Source: Amylostereum areolatum
Lineage: Eukaryota > Basidiomycota > Agaricomycetes > Russulales > Stereaceae
Assembly (NCBI GenBank): GCA_012932865.1
Contig: SAXG01000015.1
Location: 372,001-436,000 of the forward strand
Direction: 5' to 3'
Length of the DNA stretch: 64,000 bases
This document shows, in pieces, positions 15,769 through 27,743 of the stretch. The translations under genes and the position numbers were made by a program. A model generated the notes under the pieces. The model did no database searches. It had not been told where the DNA came from and was given only the letters and a program-made list of their open reading frames with translations. Every line of letters starts with the position of its first letter. Positions within the stretch are counted from its first letter, which is position 1.

Positions 15769-16436
15769 GGCGGAGCAGGGACGCTAGGTCTCGGACGAGG
15801 AGTCGTGAGGAGAGGAAAAGGCCCTGCCTTGGAAAGAAAAAAGAGCGGAGAGGGGAAGAGAGAGAGGGAGAGGGTGGGGGAGAAGGGAAGAGAAAGAGAA
15901 GGGAGGGTTAAAGGGAAGGGCAGCCACGGGCGCTACGATATATATAGGGCGAGTCTAAGGGCGGAGGCGTTCATTAATTTCATTGGTTGCAGATTGAGCA
16001 CCACAATCGACTTCGCGACAAAAACGTTTCTGACGGCCATCGCCTTTCGCGCGTGGAAGTGGAACAGCAGTTCCTCGTTTCCCCAGCGACCCCATCACGT
16101 GAACAGCCATACTCAGAATAACTGAAGTATCTATATGATGATAGTAGTATATCGTGATTCGTGGCTGCCGTCGCTCTCGAGGTCGCTCTCGTACGACGCC
16201 GACGGTTCGACCTCTAGATCGCATCCAGTTATGCGAACCAGCCCGCGAGGCCAAACGAGGCCCTGGCCATTGTGAACCGAGGCTAGGAGGATTTGCAGAC
16301 CCGAATGAGTCAACGCGTGACGCGTGACGAGAGTTCGTTCTCAAGTGGTCTGACTTTTCTCAAGCACGTCCAATAAAAAGTACGCGACGGGTGCTCTTTT
16401 CGACTCAGAGCACCCTCTCCGCCCTTCGCCCTACCC
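15769..16436. promoter_or_regulatory. Divergent upstream region of the protease and ERG3 genes
   Basis: The 668 bp separate head-to-head genes. The protease-proximal half is strongly purine-rich on the plus strand (pyrimidine-rich leader for the protease). No gene seen. Confidence 0.5.
15939..15946 (-). promoter_or_regulatory. Probable TATA box of the aspartic protease gene
   Basis: TATATATA sits about 170 bp upstream of the protease ATG in an otherwise purine-rich leader (plus-strand GA-rich, 15800-15920). Distance is long but compatible with a 5' UTR. Confidence 0.5.
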
Positions 16437-17551
16437 ATGGATATCGTCCTTCGCATCGCCGACGACCTTTGCCTCGACGCCTTCTGGGCCCGCGCCGTCC
16501 CCGCAGACGCGTTCGCGCACGCCGCCGCCAACGCCTCCTACGCCGGTCTTCCTTTCGCCCTCGACGCCTCCTCCAAATGGCACTCCATCGTGTCCCTCCT
16601 CCCACACCCACCCCTCGCCTCTTCCCTCGCCTCGTCCGCTTCCGCCTGGCCCCGCGACTACGTTCTTCGCCAGATCCTTTCTCTTTCCGCCATCACACTC
16701 CTCGGCATTCATGTGCTTTACTTCCTTTTCGCATGGCTTTCATATCGCTTCATTTTCAATCATGACATGATGCGTCACCCCCGCTTCCTCAAGAATCAAG
16801 TCAAGCTCGAAATACAATGTAGCCTAGCTGCCTTTCCGGGCATGACCCTTCTCACCTTGCCCTGGTTCCAGGCCGAGGTAATGGGCTATTCCAAGCTCTA
16901 CGATAATGTCGACGAGTACGGCTGGGCTTACCTCTTTCTTTCCGTGCCGTTGTGCGTTCTTATTTCCCTTCTGCTTGTATGCTTTCCGGCTTACCTCTCC
17001 TCAGCTTCCTCCTCTTCACCGATTACGCCATCTACTGGGTCCACCGTCTTCTCCACCACCCTATCGTCTACAAGTACATCCACAAGCCCCACCATAAATG
17101 GCTCAGTATGCTCTTTCCCTCATCGTTATCGTTTGCTTTTTACTCATTTCCCTTTAGTCCCCACGCCTTTCGCCTCCCATGCATTCCACCCTGTGGACGG
17201 CTACCTCCAGTCCGTTCCGTACCATCTGTTCATATTCCTCTTCCCCCTTCACCGTGAGCTCTACCTCGGCCTTTTCGTCTTCGTCAACTTCTGGAGCATC
17301 CTCATCCACGACTCCGACATGATCACCGGTCCATCCCCTGGAGAACGTCATCAACGGTCCGGCGCACCATACCCTCCACCATCTCTACTTCACCGTCAAC
17401 TACGGCCAGGTACGCACCCTTTGCCCTTGTCGCACGCGTATATACTGACCTGTCGCCATAGTATTTCACATGGGCCGACCGATGGGGCGGTTCGTACCGT
17501 CAGCCTTCCAAAGAACTTGACCCACTGCTCGAGGTCTCCAAGCACGAGTAG
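16437..17551 (+). CDS. ERG3: Delta7-sterol C5(6)-desaturase
   Basis: An ER membrane di-iron enzyme of late ergosterol synthesis that introduces the C5-C6 double bond. Exons 16437-16951, 17005-17105, 17158-17409 and 17462-17551; 318 aa after removing one surplus base. Several membrane segments are visible ([18 protein letters not shown] and others). The three His boxes are HRLLHH, HKPHH and HTLHH, with [10 protein letters not shown] and [14 protein letters not shown] between. The frame changes at the CC of 17331-17332: dropping one C gives [19 protein letters not shown] and makes the exon total (957) divisible by three. The C-terminus reads [22 protein letters not shown]. The start is the ATG after a short leader. 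Confidence 0.93.
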
Positions 17552-18085
17552 ACAGACGTGCTCACACTCGTTCAGATCGAACGCGCCCTTCTTATTCATA
17601 AGTAACTATCTTTCCCGTGCACCACGGGTCATCATTGTTGTTAATTGGTTGAAGTGATCGAGGGGGGAATGAAAACGGTGTACATACAGCTACATTATAC
17701 TACATATATCCGGCACTAGAAACCCTTGTGTCCACTTGCGGTTCGCGTTTGTACGCAATCGAGACGCAGACTGTTGGCTGTCAGGAGAACATCTGATTAT
17801 GTCCCTATGCTGATTCGTTCGTGCCCGCTGGTCATCGCGGGAAGCAGGAATCGCTTTCGAGATGGTCGTTGAGTTGGCATCGATCTCCACCGTACGCGTT
17901 TTGGAAGGGTCGCCAAGCTGAGCTGTCTAATACTAGGTCCCCTCAGCCTCCACGTTATAGGATCATCGATCATGTCATATAGGTCTAGAAAAAAGCACGC
18001 AAAGTAATGATACAGTAGGAACAGCGCCACAGCACGCCGCCCTGCAGAACCCGGAGCACACAGAGAACAAAAGCAACGAACCCCC
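17552..18085. other. Convergent intergenic region between ERG3 and RAE1
   Basis: I see no gene here; it holds the 3' regions of both neighbours. Confidence 0.5.
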
Positions 18086-19621
18086 TCATCGCTTCGTTGG
18101 ACGCTTTTTCACCTCGTCGTCTTTGGTGGCGTGCAACATGATCTTGTTGATGTGGTTAGGGGTCATCCCCGAGTGGCCCTTGGACCAGTCGTACGAAACT
18201 GCGTATGCGAAAATCGACCCCGTTCGGTTGAAGGCCGTCGCGGGAACTGGACCGGGGCAAGGGTCGAAGCCTGGCAAGGCGGAGATAGGAGCGTCAAAGG
18301 CTGAGAATAGGGACGATGTGGGAAAGACGGTGGCTTACTCTTCAGCCTTGTGCGTGCGTCTTTGTCCCAGAAGTTCATTGTTCCGTCCGAGCCTATTGTG
18401 AACGTCTTAAAGGGGCGGAGGAAAGTGTAACACGGATACATACCGCATGTCGAGAATGTTACCATGGACAGGGGTGGAAGGTGATGTCGTTGACTGCAAA
18501 AACGAGAGACTGGTCCTTCGAGTTGGGCGTTGCGTCACGGCGGTGGCACTTGAAGGAGAAGTTGTTTCTGCAAGCAACGAATCAGACGTACCGCTCAGCT
18601 AGGTATTCAAGGGATACGTACGAGGAATCCTTGTCATCTACGTATCTGGCGTCGCATAAAGTCAGGAAGAGTCAGACCCAAGAGTCAAACTGAACGCACT
18701 GAATCGCAACGCGTCCCTCAACGCTCCCCACGGCAAAGCCATTGCTTGACGGGAAACAGGACACCACCCTCGTTTGCCACTTGAGCGGAGAGGTCATCGT
18801 CTGCCTCGGCAATCAGCGATTGTCAACCTCGTGCATCACGCCTACGCGCACCTTGTAAACCGTCGTTGGATTCGTTAAGTTGTATATTTGGATGTGGCGT
18901 TCGGCGGTACCGACGACGAGAAGAGGGTACGCAACGTCCATCGTGTAACAGCGTTCGGGGAGCTGGACGGTCGAGATAGGGGCAGAACTTCGCAGGTCCC
19001 AATACTGTCGTCGTTGAATCCCCGGGTGAGACTACTGTACACAAATAAGAAGCATGAAAGGACAGCACCTTCACCGTCTTGTCCCAGCTTCCCGTGGCGA
19101 TGATACTTCCTTGCGGAGTCTCGATGGATTTGACGACTTTAATGGGCGCGTCGTGTTGCGCGACTTGCTGGCTCTGACCGGATTGAACATCATAGAGGCG
19201 TGCCGCGTTGTCACCTCCTGCCGAAATGATTTTCGTTCCATCCTAAAAAGTAGCAGAAGAGACACGGAACAGAATGTGTTAAATGGCGAAGGGAAAGGGT
19301 ATTGAGCCGAACGCACCTTGTTCCAGCACACGCTCAACACAGGGCCTTGGTGGCCGTACATCGCCTTCCCCTGCGTCTGACCATTTGCACCCACCTCATA
19401 TACCCTCACCTAGAGCAACGCCACGTCGACAGGTTAGAAAAAAACCGCGACGGGAGGGTGATTCGACGCACGTTGTTGTCCCAACTTCCGACTGCGAGGA
19501 AGTCTGCGACGGGCGAGAACGCAAGGGAGGAAATCGAGTCCGGTGGCGGGTCGGCTACCTCGATGTCCTTCTCATTGCTCGCATTCGTGTTGGTTGTAGA
19601 CGTGTTACTGAAGAATGACAT
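18086..19621 (-). CDS. RAE1: WD40 mRNA export factor RAE1/Gle2
   Basis: A nuclear-pore-associated beta-propeller needed for mRNA export. It starts [20 protein letters not shown], then [65 protein letters not shown] and [19 protein letters not shown], typical of the family, and ends [19 protein letters not shown]. Nearly every WD repeat is interrupted by a 45-60 bp intron. One exon (18452-18570 region) needs two surplus bases removed, in the G run 18471-18474 and the TT at 18459-18460 (plus strand). Only then does the text read HPVHGTFSTCGSDG and the phase match the next exon. Without correction the gene stops at TGG TAA. Confidence 0.9.
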
Positions 19622-21270
19622 CCCGACGCGGGGGATATGTAACGTGGAGGAAGCTCAAAGAAGTTAGAACTGGGGGGTACTATGTTTTCACACGGGTTTG
19701 ACATCAACCAGTGTTTGACAATCGTGTTTTACCATCGCATTTCGCACCCAAATATTATGTGAATTAGGATTTGATTGCTTTTATACCTTGCAAACACACC
19801 TACGACAGCCGATTAGCATAAGGAGGTCCCGATCTGGCTAGGGTCTGCAGAATGGGTGTTTTTGAGGCTTTGGTGACAGTAAATTTACAATTATGAAGCG
19901 ATCGTGGAGCCACTGCGCTCAGGGACTTGGATATACTATCCTCAATGCACTCGTGTACATTCCGCGTAATGGTTTCGTGTTTTGGCGTAGTGTGTGCAAC
20001 GATATCTGTCCGGATTTCTGAGGGCGATGAGGAGAAAGAGCGTGACAAATTTGCACTCCGCCGGCGAATTCCGCGAGCCCGCCGAATGCAAGCCGCCGGT
20101 GACGGAGTGTTACAAATCGTTATGAATCGTAACGTTTCCGTGACGATCAGCTCGGACCGACTTCGGGGCAGCTGTCAAACTCTCCTCAGCCTTCAAACTG
20201 AGACCTTGCACAACGGCATCTATCGGCACTTCTTTCCTCTACTCAAACAAATACCGTAAAATCAGAGGTTGTTTAGAACATGTATAGAAAGCTATGTACG
20301 AGAGGCCCAGGTCAGAAATTGAGAGGAAAGAATAGGGGAGCCTTCCAGAGTCAGATTGTCAAACACTATTGAGAACAACGAATGCCCGCGAGAAAGCTGG
20401 AGTCACGTGTGAGACTGGGGTTGGCCGGAAGGCCGTGGTTAGAAACATCAGAAAAAGGGGGGACATCAGGAAACTGGCACCAAATCACACTTGGGAAGTG
20501 TGAAGCAGGAATACTTAATGCGTTCAAGCCCTGATTTTGGGTGTGTGAATTTGGGAAAGTGGGAAGTGGGAAGTGGGAAATGGGAAGTGGGAAATGGGAA
20601 ATGGGAAGTGGGAAGTGAGATTTGGTCATGTCCGAGACTGCTGGCTCATTGATATAAAAGGCGGCCATGAGCTGAATGTTCGACAAGTACTATCAATGTC
20701 CCGGTAATGCAAACCGGCCTGGTTGTGCAAATTTTGATTCTGGCGGCACACAAGCCTCACGTATGACCCTGTAAGAACTCAAGTGTACTGTTACTTGCTA
20801 TGAGATAGTGGGATCAAATTGTGTGAAGCGGAGGGTGTGTGGGGGGAAGTGAGAAAAACCAAAGGCCAAGTTTTGCGTTGAAAGTCACGGGTGTAAGTAA
20901 ACCTCTGAGGCTGCAGATGAACAAAGAAAGATACAAAAACCGTGGTAATAATTGAGGGACCTCTAATGGCACTGATGATACTCTCTACAGATTTCGTTCA
21001 GGATTTTGCAACGATGTCAACGATGTCGAACCAAAATTCTCGACAAGGGAGGACGGGTGTGACTGTGCCCGCACGAGTCCGGTCGGAGGTTCAATTCTGG
21101 GGGGGACGGGTTGTGCAAACGATGTGAACGTCGTGCAAACGAGTGCGAATGCCACCTTTGCGCCCTCGACGCCGCTGCGGCGCTAACACATCCGTTGCTC
21201 ACAATGCGTTGACAATGCCTCAAATTTCTGTTCCTTCTCACCACCGTCATAATTTTCTTCCGTTTTTGCC
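19622..21270. other. Intergenic region without recognisable gene
   Basis: It holds the RAE1 upstream region and then the 5' surroundings of a pogo-like remnant. A 7-bp tandem repeat is at 20551-20617. I see no gene with support. Confidence 0.45.
20551..20617. repeat. Tandem 7-bp repeat (TGGGAAG/TGGGAAA)n
   Basis: About nine near-identical heptamers follow each other on the plus strand. Ordinary microsatellite. Confidence 0.9.
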
Positions 21271-21960
21271 ATGCCCCTCGCCAAAATCTATCTCCAACAA
21301 GGTGTCCGGATTCATGGGGACAAAGAATGAATCCAGAGAGTGGTCACAGGTGTCAAGGATGGCACATACGAGAATGCAATGGATGCAGCACACGCGTTAG
21401 ATATGAAACCTCAATACTCCACCATCCGACGACACTTACTCAAGAAGACTAAACCTCAGGTTCATGCCCACAGCTGCTCACCTGCATCCAAGAGCGTATA
21501 CTCTGCAACTGGATCAAGTACCTTGGCTATGCGGGCATCCCGCTCTCGAAGAAGACCATCTCATTGAAGGTCCAGGCATTATGCGGACGTACACCATCCT
21601 GTTGTTGGGTCCACCACTTCCTCCGCTGACACCCTGACTGCACCCTCGGTCATGGTTCAGGTCTCGACCAGAAGCGTGCACGCGCGTTCAACTTCACCAC
21701 CGTCAATCACCACTTCAAGCTGCTCCGATGCCTCCTTGATGACGAGGACATACCTGCATGCAACATACACAACTACGATGAGATTGGGATTCAAATGGGA
21801 GGTGGGCGGAAGGGAACTGGCAAGCTGTTCTTTTTTGCTACGCGCGACAAGGCCAAGTACAAGATCAAGAGTGACAACCTTGAACTGGTCACCATCATTG
21901 AGTCCATATGCGCTGACGGAGTTGCCCAGTCATCAGTAAAAAATGCCTTACCAATGTTGT
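21271..21960 (+). pseudogene. N-terminal part of a pogo-like (CENP-B HTH / DDE) transposase
   Basis: The broken frames read KDGTYENAMDAAHALDM..STIRRHLLKK (Psq-type helix-turn-helix), IKYLGYAGIPLSKKTIS (CENP-B-like domain), then FNFTTVNHHFKLL, NIHNYDEIGIQMGG (first catalytic Asp) and ELVTIIESICADG. A stop near 21328 and a frameshift near 21467 disable it. The text ends right after CADGVA, just where the pogo fragment at 49782 (ALVKPCFVF..) begins, so the two may be halves of one gene. Confidence 0.7.
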
Positions 21961-22049
21961 ACTTTATAGTCTCCAAAGCACTTGTAGCTGCATCAGCATG
22001 TACCCCTTTTTGTAGGGGCCTATAGTAAGCACTGGTTCTCTATAGTCCT

Positions 22050-22107
22050 CTATAGTACCCAAAGTTCTCACCCAGATGCTATAGTACCCAAAGTTCCCAC
22101 CTAAACT
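22050..22107. repeat. 29-bp tandem duplication in a TATAGT-rich stretch
   Basis: The unit starting CTATAGTACCCAAAGTTC at 22050 repeats at 22079 with few changes. The surrounding 21970-22200 is rich in TATAGT. No gene is seen between 21960 and 23655. Confidence 0.7.
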
Positions 22108-22319
22108 TAGTAGACACTCCTAGGGAACCCTCTATAGTTCTTATAGTAGATATAGTAGATATACTATGTAGCATACAAAGTAGCTAGAGGACATATAGTG
22201 GATGCAGCAGAATCTTCATTTTCTGGCATTTCACTTGCTTTCACACATTGATATGGTTAAAAGAATGGAATTCAACTATATAAACTACATACATAACTAT
22301 CTTACAAGGTAGGTACAGT

Positions 22320-23120
22320 GATGACAGGATGAGTCAGGGGAGGACAATGAGAGAGCAGGAAAAGACAACCAACAGATGGAGACAACAGGAGAAAGACATG
22401 ACGAGACAGGCAAGGGGTAACAACACAGCTGGGGCAACAGACAGCAGGGGCAACAAAGTGGGGGTGGCAAGACAGCCGAGGAGCCTTGAATCGCCGGCAG
22501 TGACGAGAGAGTGGTGACAATGGGAGGGCAGCAGCAGCGAGACGGTGGCACCAATGAGACGGTGCCAGCAGTGAAATAGCACAGGAGACGAGACCGGGCG
22601 AGACAAGGGCGAGACAGCAGCGACAAGGGCAAGACAGGGGCAGCGACAAGGGCGAGACGGGGGCAATGAGGGGGGGCTAAGCAAGGGTGGCAAAACAACG
22701 GCGGTGAGACAGGAGCACCAAGACGTGGGTGACAAGGATGAGGGCAGTGCAAATGAGAGCGGTGAGACAGGGGCGGCAAAACAAGGGCCACAAGGATGAA
22801 GGCCACGAGATGAGGGCCGCAAGGATGAAGGTGGCGAGGAGGAGAGCAGCAAAACGGGGGCGGCGAAACAATGGCGGCAAGACAAAGGCAGCAAGACAAA
22901 GGTGGCAAGGATGAGGGTGGCAAATGAGGGCGGTGAGATGGGGGTAACAAAGATGAAGGCGGCGAGGAGGAGAGCGGCAAAATGGGGGTGGCAAAACGGG
23001 GGCAACCAGGATGAGGGCAACGAGACGGCGGACAGCCAGGGGCGGCAAGATGGCGGGGGGTAGAGGAATGGGGGAAACGAAGGGACGGGGACAACAAGAG
23101 GAAGAGGACGAGGATATGGG
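22320..23120. repeat. Low-complexity G/A-rich block
   Basis: Short units such as GGGCGAGACAAGGGC and GGGGGCAACAAG follow each other without a fixed period, similar in type to 9050-9770. Both strands are open in several frames only because of the composition. The next part, 23121-23655, is C/T-rich and holds no gene I recognise. Confidence 0.8.
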
Positions 23121-23660
23121 GAGAGAAAGAAGAGAGTCACTTAGAAGTTTTCGTGATGCGCTGGCACACGTTTCTTTGAAACTCCGCTGGGAAACGCCGG
23201 ACGCGGCCACATCAAGTTTGCGTTTGACTTACATCTTTTCTTTCGCATCCTCAACGCCCTTCGCCCACCCCCACACTTCTTGCACTCCTCGCCTATGCGT
23301 GAACACGTGCGCCTCGCTCCCCTGCCTCTCCATGCCAATGCGTCTGTCCCTTCCCCGTTACCAACACACCCACGCCTCCCTCCGACCCTATTCTGCTCCC
23401 TCTTCCTCGTCCAGCTCCCCACGCTGGCTCCCTGCGCTCTCTTCAAGTCGCACACGTGCATGCGTGTCTCCCACGTCATCCAACATCAACCCAACTCTCG
23501 TCGAAGTACCCCGCTCCTTGCGTGTGAATGTGGAGGCTGGTCGTCCCCAGCTGGTGTTTAGGCCCCCCTGCTATGTACATCCCCTAGTTTTCTCTCGCGC
23601 CTCCTCTCCCATTTACCGGCAGCTGACTCCATCCCTTCTCTCAGTGCTCGTTGAAATGAG

Positions 23661-24086
23661 TGTCACAGGATCGCTCCATTTCTCTCTTCATTTGCAGACC
23701 TCGTACACGCAACAGCGTCACGGCACATGACTTCCTCTCGCATCACATGCTCTGACGACGTCATTGCCTGGACTTCCGAGTGGGGCTCCACCTCCTTATC
23801 TATGACATCACCACTCCGGACTTCCGTCCTCTGCCCCATGACTCCTCCCTTATTGTTTCCTCCTGCTCGCACCACCATCGCACCGTATCACATCATCGTT
23901 CTCACCTGTATATAAGGACAGCATTTCCTTTCCCTTTTCCCTAGACTGTCCATCTCGTCATACGGTACTGTAGCTTGCGTTGCACTAGCCTAGACCTGGC
24001 ACTCTCGAATCCAGTTGTTTTCCCTTGCTCCTCCCATTGTCGCGACTTAGGCAGTTTCTTTGGTCTCATAAACTGCGTTTCTGACA
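23661..24086 (+). repeat. 5' LTR of the Gypsy element
   Basis: 426 bp, TG..CA, with TATATAAG near 23910-23918 as a likely promoter. It is about 95% like the 3' LTR by eye. Confidence 0.95.
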
Positions 24087-24099
24087 CGTGGACAGTCTA

Positions 24100-24703
24100 C
24101 CCCTACGCCTACCTTGCACCCCTCTCTCCATCTACCTCTGCCGTCTCTACGACGTTAAAACCTCCCACCACGGACCTCCCGAACGCACCAGTCTTCCTCC
24201 CATTCAACAGAAAGCCGATCACCCCCCGCGACAACGCACCACTCCCCTACCCTTGGTCCGATGCTGTCACTGTCAACTGCCTTGTCCCCATACAGAACCT
24301 CTGCAAGAAAGATCCTTGGACCGTGCACGGCCTCAACTTCCGCATCTTCGAGTGGAGGTGGCATAAGGCTCACGGTACTGTCGTCCTCGCTCTATATGTT
24401 CGGATCACTACGTGCATCAACGTAGATCTCGAACGCCTCAAGTCCACCCTCCACGCCTCCACCTACCACATGTACCTCATCCAGAATGCCCCCAACCCAA
24501 TCCTCCAGACCAGTTTCACCTCCGTCTCCCAGTTTAATCACTGGACCCCCGAATCCACCCCGCCACCAGTCCTGCATCCCACCATCAAGGGTAAGACCCT
24601 TTGTCGCCGCCACCACGAACACAAGATCCGCCAGGCAGTAAAATCCGGCTACCTCACCAAGAAACTCCTCGGCTGTCGCCCCGTCGTGGCGGACTTTTTC
24701 TAG
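24100..24703 (+). other. Open frame between the LTR and gag, not recognised
   Basis: About 200 codons are open (LKPPTTDLPNAPVFLPFNRK.. to CRPVVADFF) with even composition, but the first in-frame ATG comes only near 24471. It is not gag, PR, RT, RH or IN. It might be an extra element ORF, a captured piece or chance; the opposite strand is also open over part of it. Confidence 0.3.
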
Positions 24704-24985
24704 ACCATCATTGCATCCTCCACAGCCCCTCGTCCCCCCACTCCGAACTTCCCCCCAGGTGTTTTTCGAGACCACCGTCCCAGAGAATACTATATCCTCA
24801 CCTCGCAGCAAACTTGTCAGCAACGGTCTACCTGCGGCGCAGGTTTCAGGGTGTCGCGACAAGGTACAAGGCGAGAGGAGACGAGGATGGGACGAGGAAT
24901 AACTAGGTAAAATGAAGGTATAGATCTACCCCTGCAGTACTTAGGGAAGATCCCCCAGGTAGCCGGAGAATAGAAAAGGTCGAGA

Positions 24986-25310
24986 TGACCCTCTCCTCAT
25001 AGATTAGTGAGCCCTTATATACATGAGGATAAGAGCCCAAACAAGGACAAACTGAGGCCGGAGTAGGAGTGGGTCAGGACAGGACTACGAAGTGGGTACC
25101 ACGGAGTACGAAGTGGGTCACAACACGAGGCAAGGTAAGTATGACTTCAAGGTCTAGATCCTGACCGAGGAAGCCGAGAAGACCGGTATGCCCGAAGGGA
25201 CGGACGCGATGCGAAGCAAAGGCGAAGTCCGATGCGAGGTCCGATGGTAAACTATGGTAAACTACAATAAATGTAGGTCCGATGTATACAATTTGGAGGC
25301 GTTCATGACA
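24986..25310. repeat. LTR-like repeat (copy 1), inside the 5' part of the Gypsy element
   Basis: It begins TGACCCTCTCCTCATAG and ends GTTCATGACA (TG..CA) and has a second copy at 38355-38688. It fits a short solo LTR of another family. I find no clear 5-bp target duplication. Confidence 0.6.
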
Positions 25311-25339
25311 AAACTAAGGAATCCGTACGTTGGGAGCAC

Positions 25340-26620
25340 AACGAACCAAACCTACAACATCAAGATTGGTACTTTGACGACCGCGACGAACAACCCTACG
25401 TCGAAGAGTTGGACTTTGCTACTGCCGCGGACGTGCTACAACACTTCCTGAACCCTCCCCCTACCGACTTGCCCCTACCCCAGTCGACGCACTGTAAACG
25501 AAGTCCCGGAGGGGATCGACTACAATGACACAACTAGGAAGTGGTACGCCTACAGACGAAACAAGAATGGAACCCCAGGACGATCAGTAGTTGAGTGGCA
25601 GTCCCACTTCATTCAGTCCCATCCAAGATCACTGGTTGTGGCATCATAACCAGCAATTCCTCACCCCTGCCGACTTCCTCGTTGCAAAACAAGTTGAGGA
25701 CGAAGTTGAGGAAGTAGAAGAACACCGACGAGAAACCCTACTGCTGCCTCGATCATGAACTCGCCCGATCCCTCACCATCCCCCTCCCCCCCGACAAGAT
25801 GCCCAACACCGAATCCAAACCTGCCATCTCCAAGCGGGAGATCGGCCCCAAGCCGAAGCCATTCAAAGGCGATAGACGCAACACCCTCCGGTTCTCCCTC
25901 GAGCTCTGTATGTTCCTGCGCGTTAACAAGGATGTTTATACCACAGACGACACCAAGATGATGCTCCTCCTCAGCTTGATGGAGGACGACACAGCGAAAG
26001 CCTGGGCCACACATCGCCGCATGGAACTCTTCGATGACAAAGACAAGAAGGAGGACACTGAAAGCCTCAGCCTCCCACCCCCGGCACTCCACTACAGCAC
26101 CTACAAAGAGCTCTTTGAGAGATTCAGTAAAGACTTCGTGCCCATTGATCCGAAGATCAAGGCTCAGCGTAAGATCAACGAGCTCACAATGACCACCCTG
26201 GGATGTCACGGACTTTATCACTGAGTTTGAGATGCTGGCGACCATGTCAGGGATATGACGATGAAGCACTGATCCACTTTTTCAAGAAAGGATTGCAGCG
26301 TGACCTTGGCAAGCAGGTAGCCCAGTTGTACCCATTCCCCACCAACCTTGCGGAGTGGAAGGAACGTGCCCGCTGCGTCAACCACCAATGGCTGGAAGAG
26401 AATCCAGAGAGGAAGAGCAGTCAGTCCAAGGGGGCTGTCGCGCTCACCTCGAACGGTTCTGCCAACGACTCCTCGTTGTGCCGAGTCAGCGCCTTCACCA
26501 ACACCTCGACCCGCCCTGCAAAGCTGACAGATGACAAGCGCGCAAAGATGATGCTATGAAGGCAAGTGCTTCATATGTTGACAAGCCGGCCACGTCTCCT
26601 GCAACTGCCCCAACCTGCGA
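25340..26620 (+). pseudogene. Gypsy gag (capsid) region with CCHC zinc knuckle
   Basis: Broken frames give an acidic leader (DRDEQPYVEELDFATAADV), then from the ATG at 25799 KPFKGDRRNTLRFSLELCMF..AKAWATHRRM, a Gag capsid-type region that binds RNA and assembles particles. After KINELTMTT the frame slips at 26199-26203 (TWDVTDFITEFEM continues in the next frame) and again at the GGG near 26250. The zinc knuckle CFIC-QAGHVSCNC lies at 26567-26611 with a stop inside. Confidence 0.75.
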
Positions 26621-27012
26621 CTCGAGCGTGCGACGGGTGGGCGCAGCAGAGACTGGATCCAAGGCCCCTCCCTCGCCGGCGAGCACTGGCTTCGCCCACT
26701 GCGAAAGCAACCCCCTGACCCGTCCAAGACCATTGCGGCGATCACTCGCCAACTGAAGGATCTGGACTGCGGAAGGTAAGGAACAGGCAGTGGCACTATT
26801 GAAGGAATATCCTGGAGTCGCAGGATTTTTGAAACACCCCCCAGTCGCGTCAGTCTGGCGGAGGCAAAAGACTTATATCATCAGCATCTTACAATTCACT
26901 TCTCTGTACTATCATCTATGACTTCATGTGAGCAATCATATCTATTGTGTGCACCTCTCTACCATCACGAAGAACAGGCAGACACCCTCGGTAACGCTCA
27001 AAGTCAAAATGA

Positions 27013-27567
27013 TTGGACAGGCGACAGGCCAACAAATCGACGCAGACTGCACTGCTTGACAGCGGTGCAGAAGGAATTATCATCAACCGGAGCTTCGCTG
27101 AACGAAAGAAGCTAACCACGAGAAAACTAGAAAACCTGTTCCCCGTACGGAACGTGGACGGCACTGAGAACATCATGGGCTGGGTATGTGATACGACGAC
27201 CCAGCGAATCCGGATATACTCGCAAGACTCGAAAGCCTATCATGAGGAAGAAGCTGAGTTCTTCATCACCGACATCGGTGACCATGACATGATCCTTGGA
27301 ACAGACTGTCTCAATGAGCACAACCCCACCATAGACTGGCAGCAAGATTGCATTGACATGCTCCGCTGCCCTCCCTCCTGCACCCTCTCCGAACCAACCG
27401 TGATGAACCTTGCAACAAAGCCGTGCAAGCCATTATCGACCCAACCGCAACAAAAGGTTCAAATCAATGAAGCCCCTAAGGCACCTCCAGCCCCGGACGA
27501 CCCTTTCCCAGAACCAACCTATGTCTCCTGGGCTCCGATCCCTACAGTATGTTATTCCCCCGCGTAG
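27013..27567 (+). pseudogene. Gypsy aspartic protease region
   Basis: The retropepsin motif LLDSGAEGIIIN is at about 27052, followed by FFITDIGDHDMILGTDCL, matching the flap and second half of retrotransposon proteases (ILGxxxL). It would process the Gag-Pol polyprotein. The frame ends in a stop before RT. Confidence 0.85.
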
Positions 27568-27743
27568 AATCTAAGGTGTTCGCATCTGCACATTCCATCG
27601 CTCACCCCTACCCGCCCGGCTTTTCACGGAGGACGACGATGAACGACCCATAGTCTTCCTGAGACTGGGAGATCAATAGTCCTACGCCGCGCTGGGATCC
27701 TCCCTGAAACTGACTGGCCCCAACCCAGAGGCGGTGCCAATCC

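Noticed and set aside
25661..26269. A 202-codon minus-strand frame opposite gag
   Set aside because: It is the mirror of the gag coding region and has no independent support.
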